Shown here piece by piece: positions 34,345 through 48,704 of a stretch of DNA of 64,000 nucleotides. The notes beneath the pieces were generated by a model. That model was not told where the DNA came from. It saw only the letters and a list, made by a program, of their open reading frames with translations, and ran no database searches. This DNA is from Acanthacorydalis orientalis (Eukaryota > Arthropoda > Insecta > Megaloptera > Corydalidae), in the NCBI GenBank assembly GCA_034766995.1, contig CM068315.1, positions 16,511,010-16,575,009 of the forward strand, written 5' to 3'. How positions within the stretch are numbered: position 1 is the first letter of the stretch; the number at the start of each line of letters is the position of its first letter. Both the position numbers and the translations under genes were made by a program.

Positions 34345-34795
34345 ATTGTTACAAGTGAAAATATTTTTTTATTTTTCATTACAAGAGTGGTTTGTCTACC
34401 TCCATGAAGTCCTTTCTTACAAAGCGCGCAAATTAAATAGAATCACGCCCAGTCAACTTTTCTAAATCTAAAGTTTTACTTGACATAAATGATGTAGGTA
34501 GCCTTTTTGAATATTTTTGATTGCCACCATTCCTTCTCTATGGCATCAATAATCCTCGAAGTAAATTGCAACCAGGTTAATTTATTACTTAGACAATTTT
34601 TGGACTATATTATGTATGCGTTCAACACCATTCTTCCAAAAATTTTGAAAACATTTTTTTTCAAATATTTTAGCGTTCTTTTATCGAGGTATGCATGTGA
34701 TATTTTGTTGGATTCGTCAACTTATATTGTCAAAAATTATACTAACAGCAGTGCGATTGTACTCTTCACATATTTGACAAAACACGATAGGAGCG
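34345..34795 (-). pseudogene. piggyBac-like transposase, C-terminal fragment
   Basis: On the minus strand one frame reads VDESNKISHAYLDKRTLKYL, then KKNVFKIFGRMVLNAYII with a stop where a Tyr is expected, then SKNCLSNKLTWLQFTSRIID, AIEKEWWQSK. This follows the order of the piggyBac DDD-transposase C-terminal region (EYN..GGVD.SDQ, then RKTLKWWKKVFFHLLD.A.VNAYILY). EEYNRTA lies just upstream in a shifted frame. Downstream come EKLTGRDSI, equivalent to RLxGRHFI, and CALCKKGLHGGRQTTLVMK, equivalent to the first half of the terminal zinc-binding domain that recognises the element ends. The catalytic core and N-terminus are missing and no TTAA-flanked termini were found. A plus-strand open frame over the same bases is a shadow. 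Confidence 0.78.
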
Positions 34796-36268
34796 AGATC
34801 GCGCTCGTGTAGGCACTCACACGGTTAAATTGTTATATTTTTTATTTAAAATTTTAATAAAGATATAATGAGAGTTTAATATAAATAAAAGATAATAAAA
34901 CCGGTTAATATTTTGCTAATTATATTCTATGTGCCACTACTTCGATAAAATCCATATAAACATCAAAAATTATACAAAATAATCTCAAAAAAATTAGAAA
35001 TTGAACCAAAATCAAAATTAAAATAAGTTAGCAACAAATGGACGTTTCGAGTAACTATTTTTACAGTAGTAATTATTACACCGAAGAAAATTTAATGTAA
35101 AGAATAATATGTAGTTCACTTAGCTATAATAATATTTTTCATTTTATATTAATTGTTGATTTATACAGAGTAAGATCTACGAGGTTAATAGATATAAAAA
35201 ATGAATTTAGATTTTGTAATTATATTTTTTTAATACGCCGTACATAACAATATATTTCCTTTTTAAAGTATTGATTAAACGTCAGTAGAAAATATTTTTT
35301 CTTGATGAACGCGTAGGATTTATAACAAAACAGGTATTCGATTTCTACAACAGAATGTACGTGGTAACTAGGGGCCTATGTTGTAAATACATTCTCTACG
35401 TAAAGTTTCAGCTCGACCAACTTAATCCTGAACCAATATTGAACATCATGAAAGAACCGCTCCGATAGCACTAACTCCTTGTGCCATAATCCACTACTAG
35501 TATGCGTTAAACGAACGCGTAAACAGTCCAAGTCTAAACTCAGTCCTTGCTATGTACACACTACCTGATGTATACAATTTTCCTTCAATTAATTTACAAG
35601 AACAAACAGCAGAGAGTCGGTACCTGCTCGCTTTTCTCGACGGATTCAACTTTTCAGATCAAACAGAACTGAAACAAACGAAAGAACGACCGTGCTACGT
35701 GTGTGGTCACGTTTCATCTCGTTTCGTCCCGTGTCGAAGGATATGCTAAGGCGTTTCGTTTCGATCAGATTACTAAGACGAAATGAAGAAGATTACATAT
35801 TAAAATATAAAAGGCAAAATATCAGTACGGGCGAGCTAGAAATATAAATTAGTAGCAGTGGGGCGATAGTTGAACACACTTCGCGTAAGGGGTTACTTTG
35901 CCTAATTATAATTTTATAGGAGGCTGAAATTATATTCTGCTAACGGTGAATATGCGAGTATCAAGCGACGCTTGATGTCTGGCTTAAATTTTTATACTCC
36001 AGAGATACGAGTTCATAACAAACATCGTTGAATTTATCTCGCGCTGCTTGTTTTCTGTAAGAAATTAACATTTATGTTTTACTGTAATGATGGTGCAGCG
36101 TTCAAATAAAAAAGGTTTTGTGTAATTAGTTACTCGTGCTTTATCTTTTACATTTTCACATTTCGAACAATATTACTTAAAAACATAATTGTATATTTCT
36201 TACAAAAATCGTTTCAAAAATTAACAAAAATTAAATTGTCATTCAGAAAAGATTTTCATAACACAATC

Positions 36269-36271
<3 letters not shown>
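34796..36271. other. A+T-rich DNA, then a GC-richer block at 35330-35780
   Basis: The block at 35330-35780 includes a 65-codon plus frame from ATG 35552 (MYTLPDVYNFPSINLQEQTA...) ending with four Cys (CYVCGHVSSRFVPCRRIC). The spacing hints at a zinc-binding knot but matches no family I know, and the start context is poor. Possible regulatory block or exon. The flanks show nothing. Confidence 0.35.

Positions 36272-36317
<46 letters not shown>
36272..36317. repeat. (TA)n microsatellite
   Basis: About 22 TA units. Confidence 0.95.
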
Positions 36318-36318
<1 letters not shown>

Positions 36319-37531
36319 GTTTCTGCTTGTATGTTTGTACATTCGATAAATTATAGTGTACATTCAAATTGTCAAATACTCATCTTCTAAATCTTCCTCT
36401 GAATACAGATTGTGTCATATAAACTTCGACCCTCGATATTGTCATAAGTTAGTCCTAAACCCTCAATCGCCACAGGACAGAAGTATCTGTATACACTTAC
36501 CATTGCTTCCTTCCTTCCTCTCAATTCAGGTTTCATCCTCCCAACTTAAACATTGAATCTGATACCAAACACACTATAAATTCATACTCTCTTTTAAAAC
36601 AAACGATTCGCCTGATTAGAAACCGTTCCTTCGTTTTAATTACTTTTATTTTTCATATATTTTGTTTTCATTTTATAAAAATATTATACAAACACTCTAA
36701 ATAAATTTTTATTGAATGTTTGAATAAAGAAAGTTATGATTTATCTTTCATTATAGATTTTGAATGAACTGAATAAATTTATGTATATAATTAAACATAT
36801 TTATTTAAGTTTAGATATGAAAACTTTCTAATATTTTAATCTTTAAATACACACACAAGTGAAACCGTTGCAACCACTTTATAAAAAAAAACATTCATAG
36901 AAAACTTTTAATTCTTTTGATAATTTGAATATAAAACAAATGTCAAAATTTAGATACCTTCAAAATTTCAAACTAGTATTATTTGTTATTCAAAAACATA
37001 TGTTTATTTCTCATCAATAAAATACATTATTCAAATAGTAAGGGACTGTTTTGGCCTGTAATTTAAATCATTTTAATATGTTAGTAAGTAAATTTTTCAT
37101 TAAACATCCATTCTTTAAATAATTACGAAACATTCTAACGGTTCGATTATGATAAATAAACAAGCCGCCGAAAGGTTTTATTATTATTAAAGACACTTTA
37201 AATATTTCCATGTACGTTCGTTCCGACTCAATAAAATAACATGTAAATATTATGTTTTCAAACAGGATAATAAAATTCACTAACTCTGTTATTGGTTAGA
37301 ATATTTATGCAGTCGGAACCCCTTGTTTTCATATGTTTTGTTATTCCTTTGAATTGCAACTCTTGGTCTTTACAGAAAATTTACAGTCAAAGTTGACTTT
37401 ATAGCTGTCAAGAACATACTTTAGAAACTGCTTGCAAACGAGTGATAGTTACGGTTGCGGAATTTGTAAGATATATAATGCATAAATGAAAGTTTATGTT
37501 TCCAGGTTTTGTTAAAAAATAGGTGTTCACA

Positions 37532-37533
<2 letters not shown>
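36318..37533. other. Non-coding; less biased patch at 36360-36560
   Basis: The patch carries a minus-strand GTAAGT (36500-36495) preceded by a purine-rich run. No open frame supports an exon there. The rest is A+T-rich. Confidence 0.4.
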
Positions 37534-37571
<38 letters not shown>

Positions 37572-37580
37572 GTATATATA
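37534..37580. repeat. (TA)n microsatellite, interrupted
   Basis: About 16 TA units, a TTTATATG break, then TA. Confidence 0.95.
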
Positions 37581-37910
37581 ATGCTTGTTTTGAATAATTC
37601 ATTCAAACGAGATTCTTATACGTGAAACTGTTTAAAGATAATACGATAAGTAATTATAAGTTATACGAGGTATTTAATTCTCTTAAAACGCGTTTTAATA
37701 TGATTAATTTATATTATTTTGAAAACTTTCCTTAGATTAGAGTATGATTTATTTTGATAAATTTCAATGTTACTTCTCACGTGCTTTTGACGTTCTTGGT
37801 TCATGTTTTGAGTTTGTTTACTACCTACGTAAATTAAACAGCTTGTACTTTTGATATCAAATATATGTTTTAGTATAATTACAGAAAAATACATATACAG
37901 GAACGCATTT

Positions 37911-37925
37911 TACATACACACACAT

Positions 37926-37972
<47 letters not shown>
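37911..37972. repeat. (CA)n-(TA)n compound microsatellite
   Basis: Interrupted CA units followed by about 15 TA units. Confidence 0.95.
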
Positions 37973-37974
<2 letters not shown>

Positions 37975-40325
37975 AATACATTTTAGTCTTACTGAAGAAT
38001 TTATTCATCTAAAATAATTAATTGCTTTTGGAAATAGTATGTTATACTCTATAAAATAAATTTTGGAGAATACATGAAAAATAAATTAAATATTATTAAG
38101 TACTGTTAATGATTGAAAGAGTGCAAAATTAGTCTATTGTATTGAAAATAATTAGTAAACAAGAAATTGCAAGAGAAATAAAAATAATAATTATGTTATC
38201 ACTATTTATACGAATATAATATTTTTTTATATTGGACTGAATAATAGTAAATGTATAAAATATATTCCTAAAACTATAGAATTAAACGTAGTAAAACATT
38301 ATAATATTTCATTTATTAAACTCTTTAATAAGTTAAACAATGAAACGATTAAATATACATATTTTATATTATTTTCATGGCAATTATTTTAATTAAAATC
38401 ATATATTATTCTGACAAGATTAAAATCAATATTGCTTCCTGTTTGTGTGTTTCTCTTTCATTATATTTTAATATTATGAAATGTATTGTACTTAAAGTTT
38501 ATTGTGAAAATGCTTTAAAAAATAAAATACGTTTAAAAAATTATTGATAATAGTTAATTGATATACATGTTCATAAAGTTGGCTAGATATGTTTAGAGAA
38601 ATCTCACTTATATTATTTTTATTGTGTGTTATCTGAAACACATAAAATATAATAAAAATACTTATAATATAAAAAATTACACAGGAAATTTACATATCCA
38701 GGATGGGTGGTACAGAGATGATATTCAGAGTTTAAAAGATCAAATATTTTTATTACTTTCATTTCATTAAATTTCATAAAAATTCGGCATATCAGATCGG
38801 TGAATTAAATTTGTATCATGAATGAGCAGTATTAACGTATGATATTCGTCATCTGCATACCAACAACATTCTTATTGTAAATAAATATTAAATATTGCAT
38901 TACTGAAACAACTAAATTCAAAAAAATATGTTTCAATTTTTAAACGATAATATTTTAAAGTGCAAACTCTATGCCTATAGATTTTGTGTATCATGAACAG
39001 CAATAAACTTTCTAAAAGTATTATAAAATTCTTCACGGGATTCTTGAAAGTTTTGCTTAAGGATAACCTCTAGGAAATCAGTTACAGCTTTTTAAATGTG
39101 TTCAATTTTATTAAAACAAGTGAATTTCATTTATAATTTGTAACAATTTAATTCTATAATATGAGAATTCGATTTTCAATTATCTGAAAAAAAACTTTCA
39201 TAATGTGTTTAATTATGTGAGTAAAAATGATGATTAAAAAACAAACAACTTTTTGATTCAGAATATTCGCAAACGACAAGTTCTGGTCAGTCAGACGTTT
39301 GTCACACAAGAACGACTGATTGCCTTTTAATCGATACTATGGTCGAATTCTTGGAATTATTTTTATTAAATGATACATCACTTTTAAATTATAATATACT
39401 GTCAAGTATTAATAATCCCGCAAAAGGATCAGAAGAGGGATCTTTACATTAATAATTAAATCAATTTTAACATTTTTAGTAGTGACTGTAAAAACTAGTT
39501 ATTAATTACCTCGTATATATATTTTAACTGCAGAAAATAATGTATTATGACATTTTAATCTAAAATAAAAGTTATTTGTAGATATACCTTTAAAAGAGAG
39601 ATAGTGTTTCAGATTTACTTTCAAGTTTAAAACTCCTTTCAAGCGTTATTAAAAACGCTTTACGCGCTGAATCATTTTTAATACACTGTATACGAATTTG
39701 ATAGCGGTAAATTATTCTAATCAGTAGGCATACAGAAAGTCAAACATAAACTACTCGTGAACGAGATAATAATATTCGTCGGCCGAGTACATTCTCTGGC
39801 GAGATACGAGCATTAATGCATCCGCACGCACTATAAGAATTAAACATAGTAACTATCAATTCGACTTAAACAAACCATCAGTCAGCAAACAAACAACCGC
39901 GCTTTTCTCATCCGTTCAGATATTATAAAACAAGCCATTAATATCGCTTATTATCTTTCTGCCGCTGTATTATAGTCGTGCGCGTCTCTGCTACACAGAA
40001 ATTATTCTCACTTTAGCAACAACGTGTTTCTGATAAAGACTCTCGCACACGCACACAACACCCGCTCCGTACGCTGGATTAAGAAATTCGCTAAGAACGT
40101 ATCCAACCCCCCTGGAGAAATTTTCCAGGACCGTTGATGACGACAAGCACATTAGATTGATGTATATTTAGGATCGGTACACGGCTGATATTCAAAAGTA
40201 TTCACCTGTATAAAATTCCAAGTTTCTTCACCGAAAACAAAACTTTTTATGTAAATTACTCGTAATATATCTCATCAAGGTTCAATCTTTTAGAATTAAA
40301 ATAACTTTTGAGTATACAGAATTTA

Positions 40326-40328
<3 letters not shown>
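37973..40328. other. A+T-rich DNA, then a GC-richer block at 39770-40140
   Basis: Nothing recognised in the A+T-rich part. The block at 39770-40140 is CpG-containing, has no sustained frame and no repeat partner; it looks like other putative regulatory islands in this window. Confidence 0.4.

Positions 40329-40384
<56 letters not shown>
40329..40384. repeat. (TA)n microsatellite
   Basis: About 27 TA units with one TATG interruption. Confidence 0.95.
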
Positions 40385-40819
40385 GCGAAATTTCATTGAA
40401 ACAATTTATTCGTTCGAAACCAACAAAGTGTTAAATGACTAAATTCTGCTTTCATATTATTTTGATGGCTCGAATCTGTTTAAATTTTAGTACTGTGATC
40501 CTTTGTTTACTAAATTAATTAAAATGCAAAAGTTTAACAATGTATTTTTTTTATTATGAAAACAAAAAATTTAATACATAAACTTTCTATCTATGATTAA
40601 AAAACAGTTCCATAAAATTTCACTAAAAAATATGTAGATATTTTGTATTAAATTATTATTAACGATGACACCCGATGTTACACGAAATTTTTACGAAGAA
40701 TTATAATAATATTATTATAATAACTGCAATAAATGTGCGACTTTATAAAATAACTACGTTGCAATATATATTCGAGAGGAACACACTCATTAACTTTCAC
40801 CAGCGAGAATGATTATATA

Positions 40820-40822
<3 letters not shown>

Positions 40823-40862
<40 letters not shown>
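40823..40862. repeat. (TA)n microsatellite
   Basis: About 19 TA units. Confidence 0.95.
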
Positions 40863-40864
<2 letters not shown>

Positions 40865-41794
40865 CGATATTGAGCGAATATATATGATACAGTCGAAGAG
40901 AGTCGAAGGAGTAAGTAAGGCACCCGTCGGGGTTGGCGATTGTAGCGAGTAGGGGGTAGAACCCTTTGTTTTTTTAAAAAAAATGCAAATTTTAGTACCA
41001 TTTTGTATTTTGGTCATAAAAGTCCTGTGAAGTGAATAATGAATCATTACTTATTTAATATCAGTTTTTGTTTATGGGATTTGAAAGTCTCGCCGATACA
41101 TAAAGGGTTAATATTTATTAATATATTCATTACGTGACGGGCCGTTATGATGCTGTACCCTTCTGAAGTCTCTGGTTCATTCGTTTTCTATAAATTTGTA
41201 GCAAACTCATTTTAATTTCTTATCTGGTAACTTTTGTGATTCCATGTCTGGCTCTTTTCAAAAAGCACTTTGCGCTTTTGACATTAATTCCTCTATTAAC
41301 TAGAGGAATACTTTAGATAGAGAGTGTAATTATGGAAATGTACTTTTTTGTAAACAAAACTTGAGTCGAAACAATAGTTTGTAAAGATGCACTACATCTT
41401 TCAAAAATAACTAACCATTTAGCCTTAAGACACGTTATTTTAATTCTGTCCTTGAATTAAATTAAGATCGTTATGAAATCACTGATTAATTGTTTGATTA
41501 TCAGATGCTAATTTGTGATGAATAAGGCCTTACACAAAAATATAATACATATAATCTTCATCTGAATATAATCTTCGTCGTAGTGGCAATGATAACTTTT
41601 GCTGGAATAATTCAAGTTTTTTAAATTAGATTTGCACTAATAATAAGGAACTAAGTATCAATTTATTAAAAATTTAAACATCAATTAAACATTTTGATCA
41701 TCAATTAACAGTCTGGTATAAAATTTTTCAAACACCACATGCTAAAATTTTGAAAAAAAAAATTATGTTAGGTCGATGATTTAATAACATAATG

Positions 41795-41797
<3 letters not shown>
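40863..41797. other. Non-coding; short GC-rich patches
   Basis: A GC-rich patch at 40885-40970 (GTCGGGGTTGGCGATTG) and a weaker one near 41130-41180 are unidentified. A perfect 9-bp stem with a 5-nt loop (ATTCCTCTA..TAGAGGAAT) lies at 41287-41309. Confidence 0.4.
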
Positions 41798-41834
<37 letters not shown>

Positions 41835-41876
41835 TTAATGAATTATATATATATATATATATATATACATATATAG
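41798..41876. repeat. Duplicated (TA)n microsatellite
   Basis: Two TA arrays (41798-41832 and 41843-41876), each preceded by AATGAATTATATAT, which indicates a local tandem duplication. An (AG)n-like GAGAGAGAG run follows. Confidence 0.9.
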
Positions 41877-41894
41877 TGAGAGAGAGAAAAAGAG

Positions 41895-42013
41895 AGATTC
41901 AATTTAAGCTTTGATGAAAGTATTAAAAAAGAGGCAAATAAAAAATCATGTTATTTTTTATTTAGTATTTTAGTTTAATTGTATTTTAGTATTGAATTGA
42001 ACTAAAATCATCC

Positions 42014-42019
<6 letters not shown>
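41895..42019. repeat. Unclassified repeat, pair member 2 (first copy at 14347)
   Basis: Shares TTTAAGCTTT, TTATTTTTTATTTAGTATTT and an ATTTTAGTATTGAATTGAAC segment with 14347-14465. It is likewise flanked by TA arrays on both sides. Confidence 0.5.

Positions 42020-42073
<54 letters not shown>
42020..42073. repeat. (TA)n microsatellite
   Basis: About 27 TA units. Confidence 0.95.
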
Positions 42074-43678
<1,605 letters not shown>

Positions 43679-43725
43679 TATATATATATATATATATATA
43701 TACATATATGTGTGTGTGTGTGTAT
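43679..43725. repeat. (TA)n-(TG)n microsatellite
   Basis: About 13 TA units, CATATATG, then about 7 TG units. Confidence 0.95.
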
Positions 43726-43840
43726 GTTTGTGTTTGCCAAGAGATATTAGAGTAGATTGCTGAAAATGGAACTGTTTATCTATTTTTTTGCTGAAGCTGA
43801 TGGTAATGTCGGCTTACAATGTTGGCAGTATTTACGCATG

Positions 43841-43842
43841 TA

Positions 43843-43917
<75 letters not shown>

Positions 43918-43930
43918 GTATGTATGTATT
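43841..43930. repeat. (TA)n-(TATG)n microsatellite
   Basis: About 35 TA units with one C interruption, ending in TATG units. Confidence 0.95.
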
Positions 43931-44153
43931 ATATGTAGTAATATACTTATTTTTGGAATTAAATATCTTATAAGAAGAGGGAATAAATCGGCGGGCATTG
44001 CAAATAAAACAAATGTATGAATTAAGATAAATTCTTGATAGGAAAACTTGAAACTGGGTCGAAGGAAACCGTCGAGCACACAACGACTTTAGGTCAATCT
44101 CCGTCCTCTCTGGCCACATTGGTAAAATATCTTCGAAACTAAGATACCGTAAC

Positions 44154-44170
44154 TATGTATGTATGTATGT
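44154..44170. repeat. (TATG)n microsatellite
   Basis: Four TATG units at the edge of the GC-rich island. Confidence 0.9.
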
Positions 44171-44640
44171 CGAGACGAATCGGCAGTAGCGCAGCGCTGG
44201 CTGAAGAGAACGCCGCGCAAGAAAGCCGGCAAGAACAGCGATAAATAATTCGGTCGGATCGTGTCCTGGTAGAGAATTGTCTTCAATGAGACAGAGTGGG
44301 TGTGAGGGACCGCGCGCACAGCCTACAACTGCGGTGTGAATGGAACGACGGCACACGCAGATATAGATATAACGGGGGGAGCGCCCGAAGTAGAAGAAGA
44401 CACGGGACGAAAGCTTTACGACCAGGGTTGGATTCATCAGTATATTACTGTTATGTCTTCATGTGGTTACGACGTTAGGGACATCGAGACAGAGAGGCGC
44501 GTGCATTGCACGAGGACGCAGCGAATTTTACGTATTTACGTCGAAGCGGGCGGTCTTCGTCCGTGCTGGAAATTACAGTCGTATAAATCTAAATTTGCGG
44601 TGAGCCTTTCTTTTGGCAATGACGCGTTTGTTTGACATCA
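44171..44640 (+). promoter_or_regulatory. GC-rich island with an open frame ending at a consensus 5' splice site
   Basis: About half G+C with many CpGs. In the plus frame a stop at 44303-44305 is followed by 98 open codons to 44599, where TTTGCG|GTGAGC is a good donor, exactly in phase. The frame reads NGTTAHADIDITGGAPEVEE..., and the first ATG inside it is at 44453 (MSSCGYDVRDIETERRVHC...). Minus-strand frames also stay open here, so length alone is weak evidence. No domain recognised. Promoter plus first exon is the favoured but unproven reading. Confidence 0.4.
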
Positions 44641-45441
44641 TGTTTCATGTGCGTACGTGTGCTGATTTTTTTAGTCCGACATTATTGTGGTGTGTGCGAG
44701 GCCTAGTTCATAATATTTAACCCCGGCCGAGAGTGTGTACTCACATAAATATGTCGGATATATATTGGTTTATGATATGATGAAGTCTTACGTAAAGCTA
44801 TAGTTTCTCAGTGTGAGTATGAAAGTAAATCGGTCGTTTCAAATGGAAATATATCAGTTTTTGTACGTACACGTACGCAGACGTCTGTGCACATATAAAA
44901 GACAGGCATATTTTGAAGATATAGTCATATGGTTTAACAAATCATTTAAATTTACAATATGAATTTTCAACCGCCTTCGAATATATATATGTGTGGAATC
45001 TTCAGAATAAATTTATATATATGTAAAAAAATTAAATGAAAATATTGTGTTCATTGTTTAATATTTATTAATACAATATCGTATAGTTCCATTGAAACAT
45101 TTTTTAAAAAATAAATGCATTTTTTTATCCTGAAATTTGAAATATTTTTTACTGAATTTAAAAATGCTGATCTATTTTCATTAACCGAAAATTTTAACTG
45201 AATCATAGTTTTATATTTCAAACAATATATTGTCTTATAATATTATAGATACCTGTTTTATGAATTGAAACCTACTTTTTAATTATCATCTGTATTTTTC
45301 CTATTAAATATCCCTCTTTATAACTCATCAATAATCATACAATATGCTATAATTCCATTAATCTGAATCATTCTCTATGTTCATCGCCAACCACGTCTAA
45401 GTGATACAAACAAAAACATAAAAGTGAATTCTAATAATTCA
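44641..45441. other. Declining GC content, then A+T-rich DNA
   Basis: Mixed sequence to about 44930, then plain A+T-rich. Nothing recognised. Confidence 0.45.
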
Positions 45442-46028
45442 TTAGGTTTTTAGAAAAATACTTGCGGTTTCTGATCTTCAAAATCATATATATTTTTCTC
45501 TTTTTTGATTTTTCTAGTTGAATTAAGTGGTCCAAAACTGTTGGATGACTAACGCCTAACTTTTGTGCAAGCTCTCGAATTGTTATGCGTGGTCACGATT
45601 GAACTAACGTCTTCAGTTGGTAGTTATGAACTGAAGAAAGACGCCTGAAACCTTATTCATCCTCAAGGCTCTCGTCCTCAGCACGAAATTTTTGGAACCA
45701 CCATTGCATCATACGTTCCTTAACAGTACTCATACCAAAAACATCGTTTAATTTACGAGCAGTTTCTGCTACTTGACCACCCGTTTTGAACTCATAAAAA
45801 AATTACTCTTATTTTCTCCTGTTCCATCTTTAATACAATAGCCCGATTTGAAGAAAAATTAATAATAAAACCAATATCGATGTTACCAAAATACAGACAG
45901 AAAAATGCACTTTAAAATGATATTAGCGTGAAAATGATGAAATTGCACTAGCATAGAAAAAATTAAAGTTAGAATTCAAAAAATAAACACTGAAAACGAT
46001 AGTAGAATAATTATTATTTCTAGGTATT
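45442..46028 (-). mobile_element. Non-autonomous mariner, family A copy 3 (HTH-only)
   Basis: The end at 45442 is TTAGGTTTTTAGAAAAATAC(TTGCGG); the opposite end is diverged (AATTATTATTTCTAGGTAT). From ATG 45827 on the minus strand: KTGGQVAETARKLNDVFGMS, VKERMMQWWFQKFRAEDESL, TIRELAQKLGVSHPTVLDHL, then LEKSKKRKIY and straight into the terminal repeat. The catalytic domain is absent, with the junction as in copies 1, 2 and 4. A few stops and shifts. Confidence 0.85.
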
Positions 46029-46834
46029 TTCAATATATGTAATTTCTGAAACATTTTTTTGAATATTTGTAACTCTTTTCATAACGTTAATCAGATCTTT
46101 AAAATATTCATAATCTCTCTAATTTATAGATAAATAATCAATTCGTTAGTCGCAGACTCATTGATTTGTTAATATTTATTTTTCAAATGCAGAAACTTTA
46201 TTCCATTTCGATCCATTGCTTTGAAAATATTTTTGAGCAAGTGGGAAAAAATTCTTCAACTTTCGAATCAATCTGTATTATCGATGAAGATAAAATATTG
46301 GAAAAAAAACGAAATATTTATTTTTAAAATAATTAATAGCAGTCAGTGAAATGTGTTTCTATCGAATACGGTTTAAACTCTGATACAAAACGATACAAGC
46401 GTTTCCTTCCCATCTATAAATTACAGTATATAAGAATACACGTGGCCGAGATATCCAAAGAACCATAATGATATTTAATGTTTATTTATGCAAGAACATT
46501 TATGTATTTTTAATTACGCCGACGAAATTAACCATCATGTTTTCGTTCCGTGCTTAACATTAATTTTTGGAAGTACGTGATATTTAAAATTCGTACACAA
46601 ATATTTAATAAGCATGGTATGTTTTTTCTGTATACTTAGTCGTAATCTCAGTTAACCCTTTTTTAACTGTTTTCATAAATACGAAAATTTGATATGAATT
46701 TTTTTTTACTGACGCGAAAATGTTAATTTGTTTTTCAGTTGAGTTTAATTATTTAACAGCGAATATTCGTATTACAAAAAAATACAGATGCTGTGTTTTT
46801 AAAATTAGTGAATACATAATTTGTTTCAAATTAC

Positions 46835-46873
<39 letters not shown>

Positions 46874-48449
46874 CAGTGTATACAGATAAATTAAAAAAAT
46901 ATTACTTTGTACATTTTTATACTTTTCTCTCATCAAAGTACAATAATTAAAACAGAATTAAGTATTCATTCTAAGTCTATATAAAAATAGCATGCATAAT
47001 CAACATTATGAACTGATATTCAATTATCGTTTAAACTTGAACATTTCATACTTCAAAAATATTTTGTTTTTAGATCTACTCAAAAAAAAAGATTTAATTT
47101 CTCTGTTTCATATATTTTCAAAATAATTTAATCAAAATTTAATTGAACCTTTCTAAGTGGAATATTCTGTCATTTTTCATGGTTTAACAATTTTCTCTTT
47201 TGTTCGTCTGTACTATTTGAAATAATGAAAATTCTTTTATATTTTTTCTCCAGTCCGAACCACTTGTTATATAAATGAAGATTATTGTAGTCTTATATAT
47301 ACTCGTAAATCAATAAGTTAATCAAATTAATTTATAAACAAGACTTAATAATCGAAAGAGTGAACAATTTTAAGAAAATATGTAGTCATACCAAATCGTT
47401 TGAAATTGAGAAAATAAATCCATTTTACTTATTTTAAAGTGATAATTGTGATATAAAACAAATTTGAACATATTTTAAATATAAAAATGATTTATTTTTA
47501 AATTTTGATTCGAAGAAAATCGATGTATATATTTTTTTATTAGAAAATGTTATTGTTTTCTTATAGTGTTTCTTATCCGTGTCTATGTTATGTAATACAC
47601 TTTAATAATCATCATATATATTTAGTATTCTATTTTCATATTATCACTAGAAAAGAGCGTTTTTCAGTTCATTTTTGACAAACTGTTACTAAATTTCCAT
47701 AACTGAGCGACTATTTCAAACATCTCTCTTCGAAAATATCACAGTTCTATTCACACAGGACGTTCGTTTGAATTTGTATACATAAAAGTATGTGACACAT
47801 TCGATTTAATTACACCTCTGCAAACACTATTCATACGACCGTATATGCGGCATTGAAAGCTGCATGGTATCCGGAACCCTTTCTTAGAGTTGTATGGAGG
47901 CGACGTGCTGTGGCAAAAACAATATTAAGGCTCCACATAGAACTTGGCGATACGTTTGTGAAAGGAACTAGGTTGACATGCCACTAGCGACATTACTGAA
48001 GAATGAATCCAACTACCTATACATTTTAATCTACTGGATATACATACGCGTAAATAATAGTGCCGTTGCGTAAGAAAAGCGTACTATTATAAATTGTAAG
48101 GTCATTTTTTGTATGGGAAATTAATGCGAGTATAAATAAATTACACCTTCGTAATCTGTTCAAATCTTGTTTCGTATTACTCTCAGTTTCTTAAATAAAA
48201 CATGACTTGTTCGAATCCAATCAATCATTTCAATCCCATTTACCCACGAATTATTTTTTTGCTGTTTACAAATTAATTGTGCGACTTAAAAACATTTATT
48301 AAAGCAAAACCGTTCGGGTAAAGCCATGTTTCATAAGTTTCAATCATGAATATAATAATGAAAACAATATAAAAAATGTTTGATTTAAAGAGTTTTCAAC
48401 TACACTCATTTTTTATTAATGAATGTTACGATAATTAAATACGATACAG
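46029..48449. other. A+T-rich DNA with one (TA)n array and a GC-richer patch
   Basis: Apart from the microsatellite at 46836 and a less biased patch at about 47790-47990, no repeat family or coding relic was recognised. Confidence 0.4.
46836..46871. repeat. (TA)n microsatellite
   Basis: About 17 TA units. Confidence 0.95.
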
Positions 48450-48600
48450 TTTAACACTGCGGGTAAATTTATTTTCAAAAATGATTTTTCACTCGTCTGA
48501 CAAACCATAAAAGTTTTCTGATCAACAATATTCAATATTTGTATTGATAAATTTTGACTGTTATTATATGCATTTTGGTAATGATTTCATCATATTCAGC
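48450..48600. repeat. Foldback MITE (family F), left arm
   Basis: The terminus-like ACACTGCGGGTAAATTTATT is followed by TCGTCTGACAAACCATAAAA and GTTTTCTGATCAACAATATT in family order. The right arm is not evident. Mariner C2 begins about 100 bp downstream and may have disrupted the element. Confidence 0.55.
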
Positions 48601-48704
48601 TCGATACAATATAGAAAAAAATGTAGAATTTTCCGTATTTTAATGCTCTGATCATGTTTTCATTAAATAACTAGTGGTATATAAAGAAATGCAAAGCCAG
48701 TTTA

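Noticed and set aside
34507..34812. 101-codon plus-strand frame
   Set aside because: No ATG start. It lies antisense to the piggyBac relic, which has clear motif support.
36495..36500. Minus-strand GTAAGT donor
   Set aside because: The upstream minus-strand sequence has stops in all frames close by and no acceptor; a single 6-mer is not enough.
41287..41309. Perfect 9-bp stem-loop resembling a terminator
   Set aside because: This is eukaryotic DNA, there is no adjacent gene, and short palindromes are frequent in A+T-rich sequence.
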